This document shows, piece by piece, positions 23,401 through 38,400 of a stretch of DNA of 64,000 bases. A program made the translations under genes and the position numbers. This DNA is from Liolophura sinensis (Eukaryota > Mollusca > Polyplacophora > Chitonida > Chitonidae). Each line of letters opens with the position of its first letter. Within the stretch, counting starts at the first letter, position 1. The stretch covers positions 23,629,501 through 23,693,500 of the forward strand of contig NC_088303.1 in NCBI RefSeq assembly GCF_032854445.1. The letters run 5' to 3'. The notes under the pieces are model-generated. The model ran no database searches. It saw only the letters and a list, made by a program, of their open reading frames with translations, and was not told the DNA's origin.

Positions 23401-26400
23401 ACGTTTTGTACTGCCACACGTAGGGTAGTAGCAGATGGTGATTTGGGCAGTCTTCTCCAAAGGCACATCGTCCACTGATGAAGTACAGGCAGATGTCTGC
23501 ATCAGTCTCATCACTTATGTGTTCAGTACGTTCAATGGCTGCAGAATCTGAGGGCTTCGGTGGGGTTGGCTGGGGGGTGGATGGCACATGTGCTTTGGCG
23601 CTTCCCCCTTTGCTCGTTGTTTCAGCCTGTCGTTGTGGCACCTGAACCTGAGTCGAGCTGTTACGATGGAAACACAAGACCATAAGACACTCTGGTAACG
23701 ATAATAACGATAAAAGGAAGAAATCACATTCCACTCTTAAAACTAAAATGTAACATTTAACACAGTAAATATCATAAGGAGTGACTGGACTTATTAGAGT
23801 TATCTGACCACTTTGATAAAGCGTTCATATCTTAACGCTCGTTCAGTTGTTCGCATTCCAGCTCCATTAACAAATGGTTATCAGCATTTTAAATTAACAC
23901 ACGAAACAGCGTTTTAAAAAAAACAACCCTTTTTATGGAGTTGGGATATGAAAAAATTTGAATTTAGAGTCTGGAAACATTATCCCTGAATAAAACTGGC
24001 CCGATACATGTAACTCTTATAAGTCCAGGCACTCCTGGTGATCTGTGCAGTGTTAAATATAACACTTAAGTTTTAAGAGAGTCCTTGTATTATATTCTCT
24101 GGCAGTAAAACAAAAGCTGTTTTCCACCCCACTTTTGTACTTACTGTGTTGAAGAAAACTGTACGATCAATCCCTTGATATGTGGATCATCAATTAGATC
24201 TAGGGGTGACTTGCCCTGGTGGTTCATGTGGGAGAGGCTGGCGCCCTGCTGGGCAAGAAAGCAGGCCGTAGCGACACACATTTTACTTTCATCTTGACTC
24301 ATGCTGAGCTGACCATGAATCTGGAAGGGAGCGAAATGTTATTCTTCTCAGTTTCCCGTCGGAATTTTCTTTTAAAGCAAAACATACCAAATTGCTAATG
24401 TTTCTTTCCAATGAACTATTTAAAGTGTCTTACACCTGAATTATTATTATATATTTTTTAAATTTTTTTAAACCAAATAAAAGTTTAGTGAAAGCTGGTC
24501 TACACAGAGCGTTAGCACGTCGACATTATCGAGAGAGGACTAGGTTGGTGTGACCTACGTCACGATTAACCACGGTCTTTAACGGGGGAGGTATTTTCAA
24601 TTTAAATGTTTCAAATATTCAGTGTATACCAAATACGTTCGGCTACACGTATTTAAATCGTTATAGCCGGTCTCTAAGCGACGTTAATGTTATCAGATGT
24701 ACAGTCATGAAGTAAATAGGTAAAGACTACGTCACATTCTCTTCGCCCAGTCGAATAACGGCGTGTTTGATCGAAGACAATTTTTTTTAAGATAACTGCC
24801 TCCATTCGCACCAGCTCTTTCCTCCGTCATGACGTTTTATTTTACACTTAACTGGGCGAAATTACACCGGAAAGATTTTTAACATTCTGCTTTCGCTGGA
24901 AATATATGTTTCACCCCAGATGATGTCTGATCCTTTTATCCCTGTTTCAGTCTTAACTTTAGCACATGTATCTATATATAATTACAAATTTCCAGAACGT
25001 ATCTTGTATTCCTGGAAATTCATGACAGCAAATTCCAAACCTCGTCAAGTAAGCCTGGCGATATTTCGGTGAGATTTCTAATTTCTTCACAACAAACTAT
25101 CGCATCAGTGTGAGGTGCAAATACGTATCCCCGTCTTAGTTACGGCCTGTACTAACGGCGAATTTTCTAATTACTCAAACACGAACTATCGCATCAATGT
25201 TAGGTGTAGACACTTATCCCTGTTCTAGTTACCGCCTGTGTTAACGGCAAAGTTTCTAATTTCTTAACAACGGACTATTGCATCAATGTTAGGTATAGCC
25301 ACTTATCCCCGTTCTAATTACGGCCTGTAATTAGATGTTAGCTTACGGCCTGTAATCAATGTTAGGTGTGAACACTCATTCCCGTCCTAGGTACCGCCTC
25401 TACTAACGGCGAGTTTTCAAATTTCTCAGCTACGGATTTTCGCATCATTGTGAGATGCAAACACGTATCACCGTCCTACTTACGGCCCGTACTAACGGTG
25501 AGCTTTCTAACTTCTCAACAACGGACTTTCGCATCAGCGTCAGGTGCAAACAGGTGTCCCCGTCTTCATCTTCAACATTCAGGTCGGCGCCTGTGGAAAT
25601 ATCAAAGTATCACATAAATAGCTAAATACACCAACGTCACATCAAAACACCAATGGTTGCTTCAAATCACACCAAAATTAAACTGTCACAACCACAATTA
25701 CACTGTTCATCTAAAGTCACCGACACAAACCACCACAACCACCGTTACACTGAAACGCAAGAGATACAGTGAAATAAAGCCTTTCATTTTAAAAGATCTC
25801 CCAGAATACGAACACATAGTATGGTGTTAACGCGATGATCTATCTGTATGACCATGCAACGCAGCAAGCAGTAAAGCTGTTAACACTACAGCTCTTACCT
25901 TTGGTAAAGAGATGCTCTATCTATCACAGCAAGCAGTAAAGGTGTTAACACTATAGCCCTTACCTTGATAACGAGGAGCTGTACAATATAAGTATCATAG
26001 ACACAGCCAGCAGTAAAGGTGTCAACACTATAACATTTACCTGTGGTAAAGAGATGCTCTATCTATCACAGCAAGCAGTAAAGGTGTTAACACTATAGCC
26101 CTTACCTTGATAACGAGGAGCTGTACAATATAAGTATCATAGACACAGCCAGCAGTAAAGGTGTCAATACTATAACTCTCACCTTTGGCAACAGGAACTG
26201 TACAATATAAGTATCACAGACACAGCTAGCAGTAAAGGTGTCAACACTATAACATTTACCTTTGGTAAAGAGATGCTCTATCTATCACAGCAAGCAGTAA
26301 AGGTGTTAACACTATAGCCCTTACCTTGATAACGAGGAGCTGTACAATATAAGTATCATAGACACAGCCAGCAGTAAAGGTGTCAACACTATAACTCTCA

Positions 26401-29400
26401 CCTTTGGCAACAGGAACTGTACAATATAAGTATCACAGACACAGCTAGCAGTAAAGGTGTCAACACTATAACATTTACCTTTGGTAAAGAGATGCTCTAT
26501 CTATCACAGCCAGCAGTAAAGGTGTCATTACTATAACTCTCACCTTGGGCAACATGAGCTGTACAATATCTGTATGCCCCTGAGACACAGCCAGCAGTAA
26601 AGGTGTCAACACTGTAACCTTACCTTTGGGAACTATGAGAGCGATATGCCCCTGAGACACAGCCAGCAGTAAAGGTTATGTTACCTTTACCTTTGGTAAC
26701 GGGGAGCTGTACAACATCTGTATGATAGACACAGCCAGCAGTAGAGGTGTCAACACTGAAATCTTACCTTTGGTAACGAGGAGCTTTATAAGAGCAGTAT
26801 CAACTGAGACACAGCCATCAGTTGAGGTGTCAACACTGTAACCCTTACCTTTGGTAACAAGGAGCTCTATCAGATCAGTATGCCCCTGAGACACAGCCAG
26901 CAGCAAAGGTCTCAACACTGTAAGCCTACCTTAGGTAAGAAGGAGTTCTAAGAGAGCAGTATGCCCCTGAGACACAGCCAGCAGTTAAGGCCTCAACACT
27001 CTCTTAGAACTCCTTGTTACCCAAGGTAGGCTACCTTAGGTTAAAGGAGTTATAAGAGAGCAGTATGCCCCTGAGACACAGCCAGCAGTGGATGTGTCAA
27101 CACTGTAACTCTTTTCTTTGGTAACAGGAGCTCTATAATATCCATATGATAGACTCCGCCTGCAGTAGAGGTCTCAACAGTATAACCCTTACCTTTGGTA
27201 ACGGGCAGCTCTATGATATCTGCATGATAGACTCAACCAGCAGTAGATGTGTCAACACTGTAATACTTACCTTTGGTAACGGGGAACTCTACAATATCTG
27301 TATGACAGACTCAACACTGTAGCCCTTACCTTTGGTAACAGGGAACTCTACAATATCTGTATGACACACTCAACACTGTAACCCTTACCTTTGGTAACGA
27401 GGAACTCTATGATATCTGTATGGCCCTTGATCACAGACAACATGAGAGGTGTGTGTTTTTTGGTGTTTCTAATGTCGATGTCCGCTTTACCCTGGCAATA
27501 GCAAATTAAACACAACAGTGTAAAATGATTTTGACAAACAACTTACGCACTTTTTAATCAACCACGCTAGGTTGTTTTCAGTGAATTCGGTGTGTCTAGT
27601 CAAAAAGTTGAGTATACAATTTAGCCTATCGTTTTAGTCGAATCTAATAAAACCTGCAACATTTGAGCATAGCCAAAAGATTCGATTTTTTTTTTGATTG
27701 GTGTTTTACGCCGTACTCAAGAATATTTCACTAATACGACGGCGGCCAGCATTATGGTGGGTGGAAAACGGGCAGAGCCCGGGGGAAACCCACGACCATC
27801 CGCGGGTTGCTGGCAGATCTTCCCACTTTCGGCCGGAGAGGAAGCCAGCATGAGCTGGACTTGAATTCACAGCGACCGCATTGGTGAGAGGCTCCTGGGT
27901 CATTACGCCAAAAGATTCGAGTCTAGTGACAGCATAAGTCTGGAGAGACAGATATTAAGTCTCATCATGTAGGCCAGTTTAGTGAAACCGGCGTGCAAAG
28001 TGAGGCAAAAAAACGGGTCAAATAGGTCCGAAAAGATAATGAGTAAAATGAGACACCCGATTCAAGTTAGGCAGATGCTTCTAGTCTGGTAGTTGAGTCT
28101 AGTTAGAACTGATGCTGGACACCATCACTGTATCTATGCAAGTGAGACAGGTAATTCTAGCGAAACGTCTGAGTCAAGCGAAACGTCTGAGTCAAGAGAG
28201 GCAGGTGAGCCTAGAAGATACCTTGCGTCTGTCCAACATCATTGAAAACTGTTAACTGCTTCTCTTTGCATGATTCCGTCCAGTTTTTCGTACTTTGTAT
28301 ACTTTCTTAGTTCTTTTGGTGGTTTGTGTTATACGTCATTTTTGGGAATTGACCTTACGATTAATGACTCACAGAACCCCCAGAAAAAGCGGTCGGGTTG
28401 GAATTTTTCTTTTTTTAAGCAGACAAAAAAGAATAACTGCCAGAAAAAGATCTCGGGCCCCGAAATAACAAGCCAATCGGATTACGCTTTATTTTGTTTG
28501 AAACACTCATGCATGTGACACTATAACCCGGTGATTATCTCGGGGCTGGAGATAACTAAATCCGGTTCCGTGATAATCAAAATCATTTAACCGCAGGTAT
28601 CGCGATTTAGACGAAACCACGAACCAGGTTGTATTCCGACTGGCTGACTCTCTCGGGGCCTGAGATCTTTTCCTTGGAGTTTTTCTTTTTCGACTGCATT
28701 ACCATGATTAAAACAGTTTTAAATAGTAATATTTAAGACAGAACAAAGCAAGGGTATAATTGCGATTTTCATGTAAAATAAATCCATAAATCTATCCGCA
28801 AATGCTGGATAGAAACTTACCACAGTCAGCAACGTGTCACAAGTTTGCTTGTGGCCATTCAGTGCTGCTAAGTGAAGGGCAGAAAATCCATCCTCCTTCT
28901 GGATGTCAACAATTTGTCGACATCTCCGTAATACTTTCTCGATCACACTGTGATGAAACGAAAATAAATACACTTGTTATAAATACGAAGATATATGTAA
29001 GACAAGGATGAATAAAAGAACAGCACACTAACAGCAATAAAGATAAAAAAGATCCAAGTTTAAAACCATGATACTTTGCCGATAACTCACAAGTTGTTTC
29101 CCTCTTTTGCTGCAACGTGTAGAACGTTGAAGCCATTCTTGTTTTGTACAGTGAAGTCGGTGCTTGGATAGTTCACTATCATGTCTATGATTTCTCTATT
29201 GCCCTTACGAATGGCGTCGTGAAGCGGTGTGTCCCCAACAGAGTCCTGGAGATAAAAACACAAAGTCATCTAACCAGAGTGTCCAAAAAGAACAATTTCT
29301 CTTCTTCTATTGAAAACCCCTGTGTTATAAATGAATAAAAAAACATTAAACGAGAACTGTATCAAGATATCAAGACAAAACTCGGCCATTCATCAAAAAA

Positions 29401-32400
29401 AGTGATGTGTATCCATGGTTTTTCGATAATTGGATTAAACCAAATTGGTACCAGAGGAACTCACCACTGAGGGCATCAAAACCACCAGGCCCAGTTGCTC
29501 AAAAGTGTATTAGCTAATGCTAGTATTAAGTTATATTTTATTTTTAAAATTTCACCAGCCAAAGCAATTGTCCAAAATCAAAGTATAACGGCAACAGTTT
29601 TAGTTCATATTTGATATACTGTACGTAATTTCTTTTAGACTAAGCACAAACTTGAAAGACTTGGCTTAAAGTTAAATCTGGTATTAGGTCTTAAAACAGT
29701 TTCGAACAACTGGGCCCTGAATAACAGTTCACGCGCGTATATAGAGGTAACCATAGCAACGGGAAAACACATTGTTTCAGTAGGGTATTCGTGTAAAACA
29801 TGAATTTGGTAGTACTATACTGTATTGTACAAAAACATGTAGTATAGGTAGGAACAACCAAGCTGTATACCAGAAGTACGACGTTGTCAAGCAATATTTT
29901 GACCTGAGTACATCAGAAATAATAATTAGATTTAAGTGATAGTGGGAACAGATGTCAGGTGGCGACGATCACAACTAATCCCTAAGTAATGGTGACACAG
30001 GGATTACGTCTATGTGTGAAATCGAATTAAAAGTCATGTATGGTACGTTTTATTATTTTATTGGATTCTGTAAACAGGACAGCTCTATACATGTGACGAC
30101 TAGCAAATATTACAGTTGTAATAGTCTTTTAAAGGTCCTCGTTATTTGACGATTCTTTGGAACGGACAACTCATAGAAAAGCCTTCAAAGCAATGCCCGT
30201 AAGCCCGGCATATATACGAGAGCTTAAGACCCAACTCAACTCGAATGTTGCGTAGTACTTTAAGCGCTCGTGCATATGAAATAACGATGTTATTTAACTG
30301 GAGCAGTACTCCTATCATTACGTTTACGCCGTTGATTCTTCAAGTGGCACGGTCATCAGCGACTGGGACAAACTTCATGCAACTAATTGTGTTCAGTCGT
30401 GCCCTATGCTCTTGTGTATGAAGAACTTTACAAACATGGCGTCCACATGCGTTTGACGAATACCTAAAACTCGTCGTACTACTATTGCGTCGGGTCTCGG
30501 CACTACAGTACAATGATCTACTAAATAACGACGTGACTTATCTAGAGTTGTACTGTATTTCAGTCGTTACGTGTATACCAGTTGAGTCCAAAGTCCAATG
30601 GCCATCAGCGACTGGAACCAACTGTGAACGACCAGTTTAGTCGAGCTGAGTTTTAAATTTATTTTCTTTCTACGAACTCGATCTGTGTAAATTCGTTCGT
30701 TCACTTGGCTGTTATTTTTAAGAGGAACAGTCTTTTCCAAAACAATTTATTTGAATGAACCTACAAACATGTCGAATCTTTATCAAACATTTTCATTCAG
30801 TTTTCATGATTATTTTTCTCAAATTCAGTACGGATTTGCCCTCCGCAAAAAATGTTTAGAGTACTTCTACACTCGAAAATAACAATTAATACCGTTCTAA
30901 ACAGATAATATTACCTGAGTGTTGACTTTGCACTTGTGGTTGAGAAGAGCTTTGACGCACTTCAGGAGTTGCTTGTTAACAGCCAAATGCAGGGCGCTAT
31001 ATCCAGCATTGTTAACCGCATCTCTGTCTGCACCCCTCTCTAGGAGCAGCTCTGTTATTTCTGGTTCATCGCTACAAACATACAAGCACACTGATCATTT
31101 ATCTCTAGACTGGTCTAATGTGCCTGGAATCACATAGAGTAATGATTTATCTTACCTTGGATGACATATTTCTTTGCTTTGATGGTGAACTAAATGAAAC
31201 TTGTCTCTTAGCTTGTGGAAGCAGGACCATTCCGATGCCATTACCTTGTCCTAGGGCTGATTCACTTAAAATGTTCAAGCTAGCTCTGATGTGCGAAATA
31301 TATGTGAATTTGTAAGTATCAAATTTGAACATTTAATAGTATAATACATCAAAGTACTACATCACAACGTTCCAGGTTAATCTAACGCCGTGATGCACAA
31401 ACGGGATCGTCTTTACAATATTCTATCTTGGTTAAACACTACAATGTTCTCCGCTGAAGTACAGGACTCCAGGTTGAGCTAACACTTTGTTGTGTAAAAC
31501 TGAGTTGACAGTACAGTACAATAATCCAGATTAAACTAACACTGTGAAGTGAAAAGCTCACTTGACACTACAGTATAATGATCTAGGTTGAGCTAATACT
31601 GAAGAGAGCAAAACTTGATTGACACTACAATAATCCAGATTGAGCTGACACTGTGATGTGCAAAACTCACTTGACACTACAGTACAATGATCCAGGTTGA
31701 GCTAACACTTTGATGTGCAAAACTCACTTGACACTACAGTACAATGATTCAGGTTGAGCTAACACTGTGATGTGCAAAACTCACTTGACACTACAGTACA
31801 ATGATCCAAGTTGAGCTAACACTGTAATGTGAAAAACTCACTTGACACTACAGTACAATGATCCAAGTTGAGCTAACACTGTGATGTGAAAAACTCACTT
31901 GACACTACAGTACAATGATCCAAGTTGAGCTAACATTGTGATGTGCAAAACTCACTTGACACTACAGTACAATGATCCAGGTTGACCTAACACTGTGATG
32001 TGAAAAACTCACTTGACACTACAGTACAATGATCCATGTTGAGCTAACACTGTTATGTGCAAAACTCACTTGACACTACAGTACAATGATCCAGGTTGAC
32101 CTAACACTGTGATGTGAAAAACTCACTTGACACTACAGTACACTGATGCAAGTTGACCTAACACTGTGATGTGAAAAACTCACTTGACACTACAGTACAA
32201 TGATCCGAGTTGAGCTAACATTGTGATGTGCAAAACTCACTTGACACTACAGTACAATGATCCAGGTTGAGTTAATACTGAAGAGAATAAAAAACTTGGT
32301 TGACACTACAGTACAATGATTAAAGCTCAGCTAACACTGTGGTTTGTGCAAAACTGTGTTAACATTGAGATAACGCTGTGAATTGTGCGCGTATGGGCTA

Positions 32401-35400
32401 GACTGTACTGGACCACTCCATTTTATAGATGCCTGTCATTGTTTGGGAGATGTATGACTGACCCATAGATTGAGTAGAGAAGGGCAGTGTCCCCATCTTC
32501 ATCCCGTAACTCCAGCTTTGCACCAGCGGTCAGAAGTACCAGGACCACTTCCCTGTGACCCTGATGACTGGCCACCTGTAGGGCAGTCTTATTGGAGCTC
32601 TTCTTGTCCACCTGATCAACACAGATCATGTTGGTGAGACAATCACACAAACCATTCAACAACGCAGATCACGCTTATGAGACAACTGCACAGACCATAC
32701 AACAAAGCAGACCACGCTTATGAGACAACCGCAAAAACCATTCAATAACGCAGATCACGCTTATGAGACAACACACAGACCATTCAGCAACACAGACCAA
32801 ACTGGTGAGACCACCGTACAGAGCAACAACACAGACCAAACTGGTGAGACAACTGCATAACCCATTCAACAACACAGATCACACTGGGGAGACAACCACA
32901 CAAACCATTCAACAACACAGACGACACTTTTGAGACAACCACACAAACCGTTCAACAACACAGACGACACTGTTGAGACAACCACACAAACCGTTCAACA
33001 ACACAGACGACTATATTGAGACAACCACACAAACCGTTCAATAACACAACGACACAAACCATTCCACGGTATTACTGTATTAAAATACAGTTATTAATGA
33101 CAGCCATTAATGTTCAACTTAGTTTTTAACTAAACACCATTAACTTCGAAAGATAGATATAAACGTTTTTGTAAGCCTTTAATCATCTTTGTGAAATCAC
33201 TGTCAGTTTCTATTTACGATAGAAACGAAGCCAATTTGCAAAGGCATTGATAAGTAAACCTTCCCTAAAGAATAAATAAAAGAATGATGCAAATATCAAA
33301 TGAAAGCGTGTAAAAAATTATTTTTAGATGTGGTTTTTAATATTACACAAAAGAGTATTTGAATATGTTTGTTGTAAGGTAGATATTTGGGACCATCTCT
33401 TGGTACTGATCATCTCTGCTCAATAATGTTCTGAAAAAGGATGTTTAATAAATTTATTTCAATGTATATTTGTTTTTTTACATCAAGACCATTCATTTAA
33501 TCTGACTTAGGATATTATTTATGCACATATTAAAACATAATTATGATTAGAACTCAGGCTGAATAAATCTGATAGCTGAAAAGATAAAATTCTAGTACAA
33601 TTCTATTTATTAAACATGCGTCACATTTGATTTGAAACATTATTATGCAAAGACAATATGCACCAAGGAATACAAAAAATATTTTCAAATGTTTCTTCCC
33701 ATGAAGGAAAAATCGAAAAATACCATATTTTACAAGCAACTTTTCGGATCCTTTCATTCTAGCTTTATGTAATTTTTATGTTTTCTCCACCTTCAACATT
33801 GTCAGTTATATCATTTTCAACCTTGTCTCCCTGGCTAAATTACGAAGGAAACGTGTTTTCAAACATATACCGCGCGTAAATATAAGTTTATATCGTGAAG
33901 TGTAAATAACACATAACACTTCACATGTTCTGACCTTGTCCGGGAAATTTGTGAGGATATCACGGACGGCCTGGGTGTGACCTTCTGCAGCCTCCTTGAC
34001 CAGATCATCTTGGCCCGATCCAAGCCTACGAAGATCCCTCATGAATAAGCTCATTAGTCCCGAAAAAAGATCTGTATGTACAGCGATAAACCACCAATCA
34101 GAATAAGACAGGGAATTACCCGCTTTAGACAGGTAAATTTCCTTATGTTTGTGCTTTTAATAAGATAGAGCTAACTCAAGTTGTAGATACAGGAAAACTT
34201 CTATATTGGTACATGCCAATTGTTTACATGTAACATCGGTTGCACGTATGGTTACCATAGTGAGGGAGAAGTTATTAGTATTTCACAACTATATCACTGC
34301 ACTAGCTATCACTGTTTGTAGACCCTGAACATCACAAAATGGCCTTCGAAAGTCATGTCAGAGTGGCCAATCGTTAAAGACCACTTATCCTCAACCAATA
34401 TGGTGAACGCATCTCTATTACTTTATTTATTTATTTGATTTGTGTTTTACGCCGTAGTGAAGAATATTCCACTTATACGACAGCGGCCAGAATTATGGTG
34501 GGAGGAAACAAACAAGGGAAGAAACCCACGACTATCCGCAGGTTCTAGGCTACTTGTACACGTGAGAAAATTCGTTTTTAGTAACAAGAAGTCGGTGGTC
34601 TACCCTGGTTTCTCCGACTTTCTTTACCCGCAAGACTAACCACCATCATTTAAGTGATTTTTTTTTCGGTCAAACAATAATTTAAAAAGTAATATTTTAT
34701 TATATTTCAGAAATTCAGAAGATGTAGGGCCAATTGCTTTTTATCAAATGCTTCCTGAGAGAAGGGAGTGTCATATCATTATTCCTTGTTTAAATCCGTA
34801 TTTGCCATTTATTTTCTTAGGCTTTTAAGACAACAGGAAGGTCATAGACCTATGACAGTATGAAGAAAAGAAGATATCATTTTTGTCAAGTCAAAATTAA
34901 GACACGACTGATAGTACTGTGTACAAAACGTCAATACCGCATGTATTAATCAGTGTAGAGTGGCAAGGTACATGCAAAGTGTGACATGTAATAGGAAACA
35001 ACCCATACCATTTTAAAATTTCAAACCTCTATTTCAATTACCCACTGTAATAAAGCTGTTTCATATAAATAGCCCCTCACCTGTGTCGCCATCATCATCG
35101 TCATCCTGGGTGTTGCTGGTGTCCTGGTCACCGTGTCGTACCAGGGTACAGCACGACGGATTGAAACACCACGTCATTCCGTTCACCTCCACGTGTACAT
35201 CGCCGTCACCATCCACCTTTTTCACCTGTCCTACCTCGTCCAATGCCTACAACGACAACATCGGATAAACCGCTGTATTTCATTTAGCAAAGACCACTGT
35301 AAAATACAAGGAAACCATAAAAACGCAGGGTTTAATCGAAATTTTATTCACATTTATGTGCACGTGACCGTCATAGTGACATACTAAATCACTTCAAACT

Positions 35401-38400
35401 ATAAACAGTAAGCATGCTTGACAGGATTTCAACTTTGGCAGGAAATATGTCGGTCACAGTGAATACATTTGTAAATACATCCTTTTTGTTGTGTGTTTGA
35501 GTGAAGATATAAAAGATATAACAACAAAGCCTTCGGTTGAGTTCAAGGCTGAATAATACATACTAGAGGCCCTGGGGCATTATTTCAAAAATTTGTTTAT
35601 TGATGACAAATTTACCTAATTTGTCATCAATAAACAAATTTTTGAAAATTTTTGAGGCTGTCATAAAAAGTTTGCATTGAATTCATAGTCAATGGTTTCT
35701 CTTAATTTTAAGTCTCTCAGTCCTGAGGCCGTTAAGTATGGGAAATGTTGCTCGTATAATGGCTACCTCCTCGCAGTTCTTGATGTAAACTGTCATAAGG
35801 CGTTGAAGCAATACAAAATGATCACCTTCACAGAGTTTATACACTGTGATGTATTAGTGCTGATGGCTCACATATAGTAAAGCATAACTGATAGTAACAT
35901 CAATAACGGAAAAAAGTGACATTGCTTGGTGACAAAGCAATTTATCACAAGTAACGAAGAGAGAACTTACCACTGCCATTAAACCATTCCATCCTCCATG
36001 GCCTTTCTGTTCTTTCTTCACTTTGTTCACATCGCCTGATATTCGTACAATATCATTAACAGAGAACATCTGAGCCTGTCGACATATAAACCATACACAT
36101 ATCATACTTTGAAGTCAATTTATGTACGCTAATACTTATAATGTATATTAAAGGGAAGGAAACGTTTGCTTTGTTAATATTTCTTTTGACTTTACTATGG
36201 ACGACGTCCCTTCAAACCTTGCAAACACAAAAGGATACAGAAGTGCAGACAGGCACTTAACAAGCGCTTTTGTACAAATTTGGATTTTTTGACAAGGTTA
36301 TGTGTATCATATTGGTGTAATTTGTTGAAATTCTCAACATAATATTGTCCAAACATCTCAGAATTATGAGAAATATACAGTTTGTTCAAATTAAGCAATC
36401 TCAGAATGCATTTTGGCTTGAAAGTAAGTGAGATTTTTTATAACAAAATTATCGGATTATTTAATTAGTTGTAACAAACACAGTTGTTAGACATTTAGTT
36501 CCACTTCTCTTCTCGGATTTCTTACCCACTGCCGCCTATCAACATGTTCTCGCTACAATATGGCTGAAATATTACCGAAGTGGCGTTATGCCATAGTCAT
36601 TCATTCCCTCATTTTTTCGGATTTATTACCCAGCGCCTCCTGTTTTAAATATGTTCCCGCCACGATATATCTGAAATATTTCCGATGTGGCGTTAAACCA
36701 TAATCATTCATTCATTCTTTCTTTCGGATTGCTTACTATGTCTGTGTAATTTTACAAAGTATGATCTGGTCCAGACAAACTATGCCATTGTGTCTGAACC
36801 CAATACCCAATTTCTCAAAACCGAGAAACACCGAAACTGACGGGAACGGTGTCTCATTCAGTTTGACTCAGACAGACAGACAGATATAAAATTGCTGGCG
36901 TTCCATTCATTGATAGACATAGTCTACATTCATGTATAGCAGGTAATCTAAAAACACGCACAGGCTACAGGTCATGGGGAGTAGCAAAACATCCACTGGA
37001 AAAGGAGTTCAAGCAAAAACAACAGGTAACCTAGAAACATGTAGGGCATAGTTCGAGTCGAACCAGGCTGCCAACCCTTTTGACACAGAGGGAACAGCGA
37101 AAAAAACCTTACCTTGTTCAAAGCACCTGGATGGAAGCGGAACTTTGTCCACTTGTCATACTGTACCCAGACATCACCATTGTCCATGATGTGGTGAACA
37201 GTTCCTACCTGCCCCAAGTGCTAAAAGAGAAGGTATTACAGCCAAGGAGTGAAGAAATTACAATAAATACAGAGCACATATACTGAAAAGAAATAGCAAG
37301 AAAATTCTTTGACTGAAAAGAAGATGCACAGAAATGAACTAATGCTGTTACAGAACTAATGTAGTAAAATGACAAGGAGATATAAAGTGTCGCTGCACTG
37401 GTATTGCAAAAGAACTGTATCGTCCAAATCGTACAGCATGGCAAGTATTTGATTTATTTATTTACTTGATTGGTGTTTTATGCGATACTCAAGAATATTT
37501 CACTTATACGACGACGGCCAACATTATGGTGGGAGGAAACTGGGCAGAGCCCGAGGAAAACCCACGACCATCCGCAGGTTGCTGTTAAACCTTCCCACGT
37601 AGGATCGGAGAGGAAGCCAGCATGAGATGGACTTGAACTCACAGCCAACTCACGGAGGAGAGGCACCTGGGTCATTCCGCCGCGCTGGCGTGCTAAACCA
37701 CTCGGCCCCCACCGGTAAGTAGTTACAATGAATAATTGACCAAGTTACAGTGATGATTTGCAGAGATGTCATGCTGGTTACATTGATTGAGTGCTTGGGG
37801 TTTAACGTCGTGTGTAGAAAAGACAAGTCACAGAAAAGATGTGTAGAAATTACAAGTTATGGTAAAGATATGTAGAAATGCAGTAAGCATGTAATGTAAT
37901 TACCAGACGTTACAGTGGAGAAGCAATTTACAAAGCAGGTGTTCAGGGACGGCCAAAATTCAAAGTGCAGATGTACCTAATTGACTAGAGGGTGCAGTAC
38001 AGATGTACTGAAATGACCGGAAATTACAGAGCAGAAGTAATGGGATGGCGGGAAGACACAGTCCAGAGCTACTGCCATGCACAAATGTTAGAGAACAGTT
38101 GTGCTTAAATGACTGAAAGACACAGTGAAGCTAGGCTGGAATGACAAAATCTGAGGGACTTGATGTACCAGCAATGAGGCTTCTATATTTCCGTTTCCAA
38201 AACAGCAATTTTGGATAAAAGATGTGGGTCATAAAAATACAGTTGTATTTGATCCTGATCATAAGAACTATCTGGTAAGTCAACGGCATGCATATAAGTA
38301 CAGTTAGGCTGTTGTAAACAAATCATTCGCAAAAACCTGTCAAGGTATCAAAGTAATTACTTACAGTGCTGATAATAATAATACTAAGCAATGTTTAGAA

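Noticed and set aside
19285-24320. Two-gene model: a truncated MIB2 ending near 24145 and a separate PARP gene beginning in exon 17.
   Set aside because: Exon 16 ends on a good GTAAGT donor in mid-codon, exon 17 has a matching phase acceptor and no convincing ATG before its conserved domain, and the 487-bp gap is an ordinary intron size. Not formally excluded without transcripts.
26475-26918. Ankyrin-like open frames as extra coding exons.
   Set aside because: They are units of the intronic array, lack proper acceptors, and reading on from exon 14 meets a stop early in the first unit.
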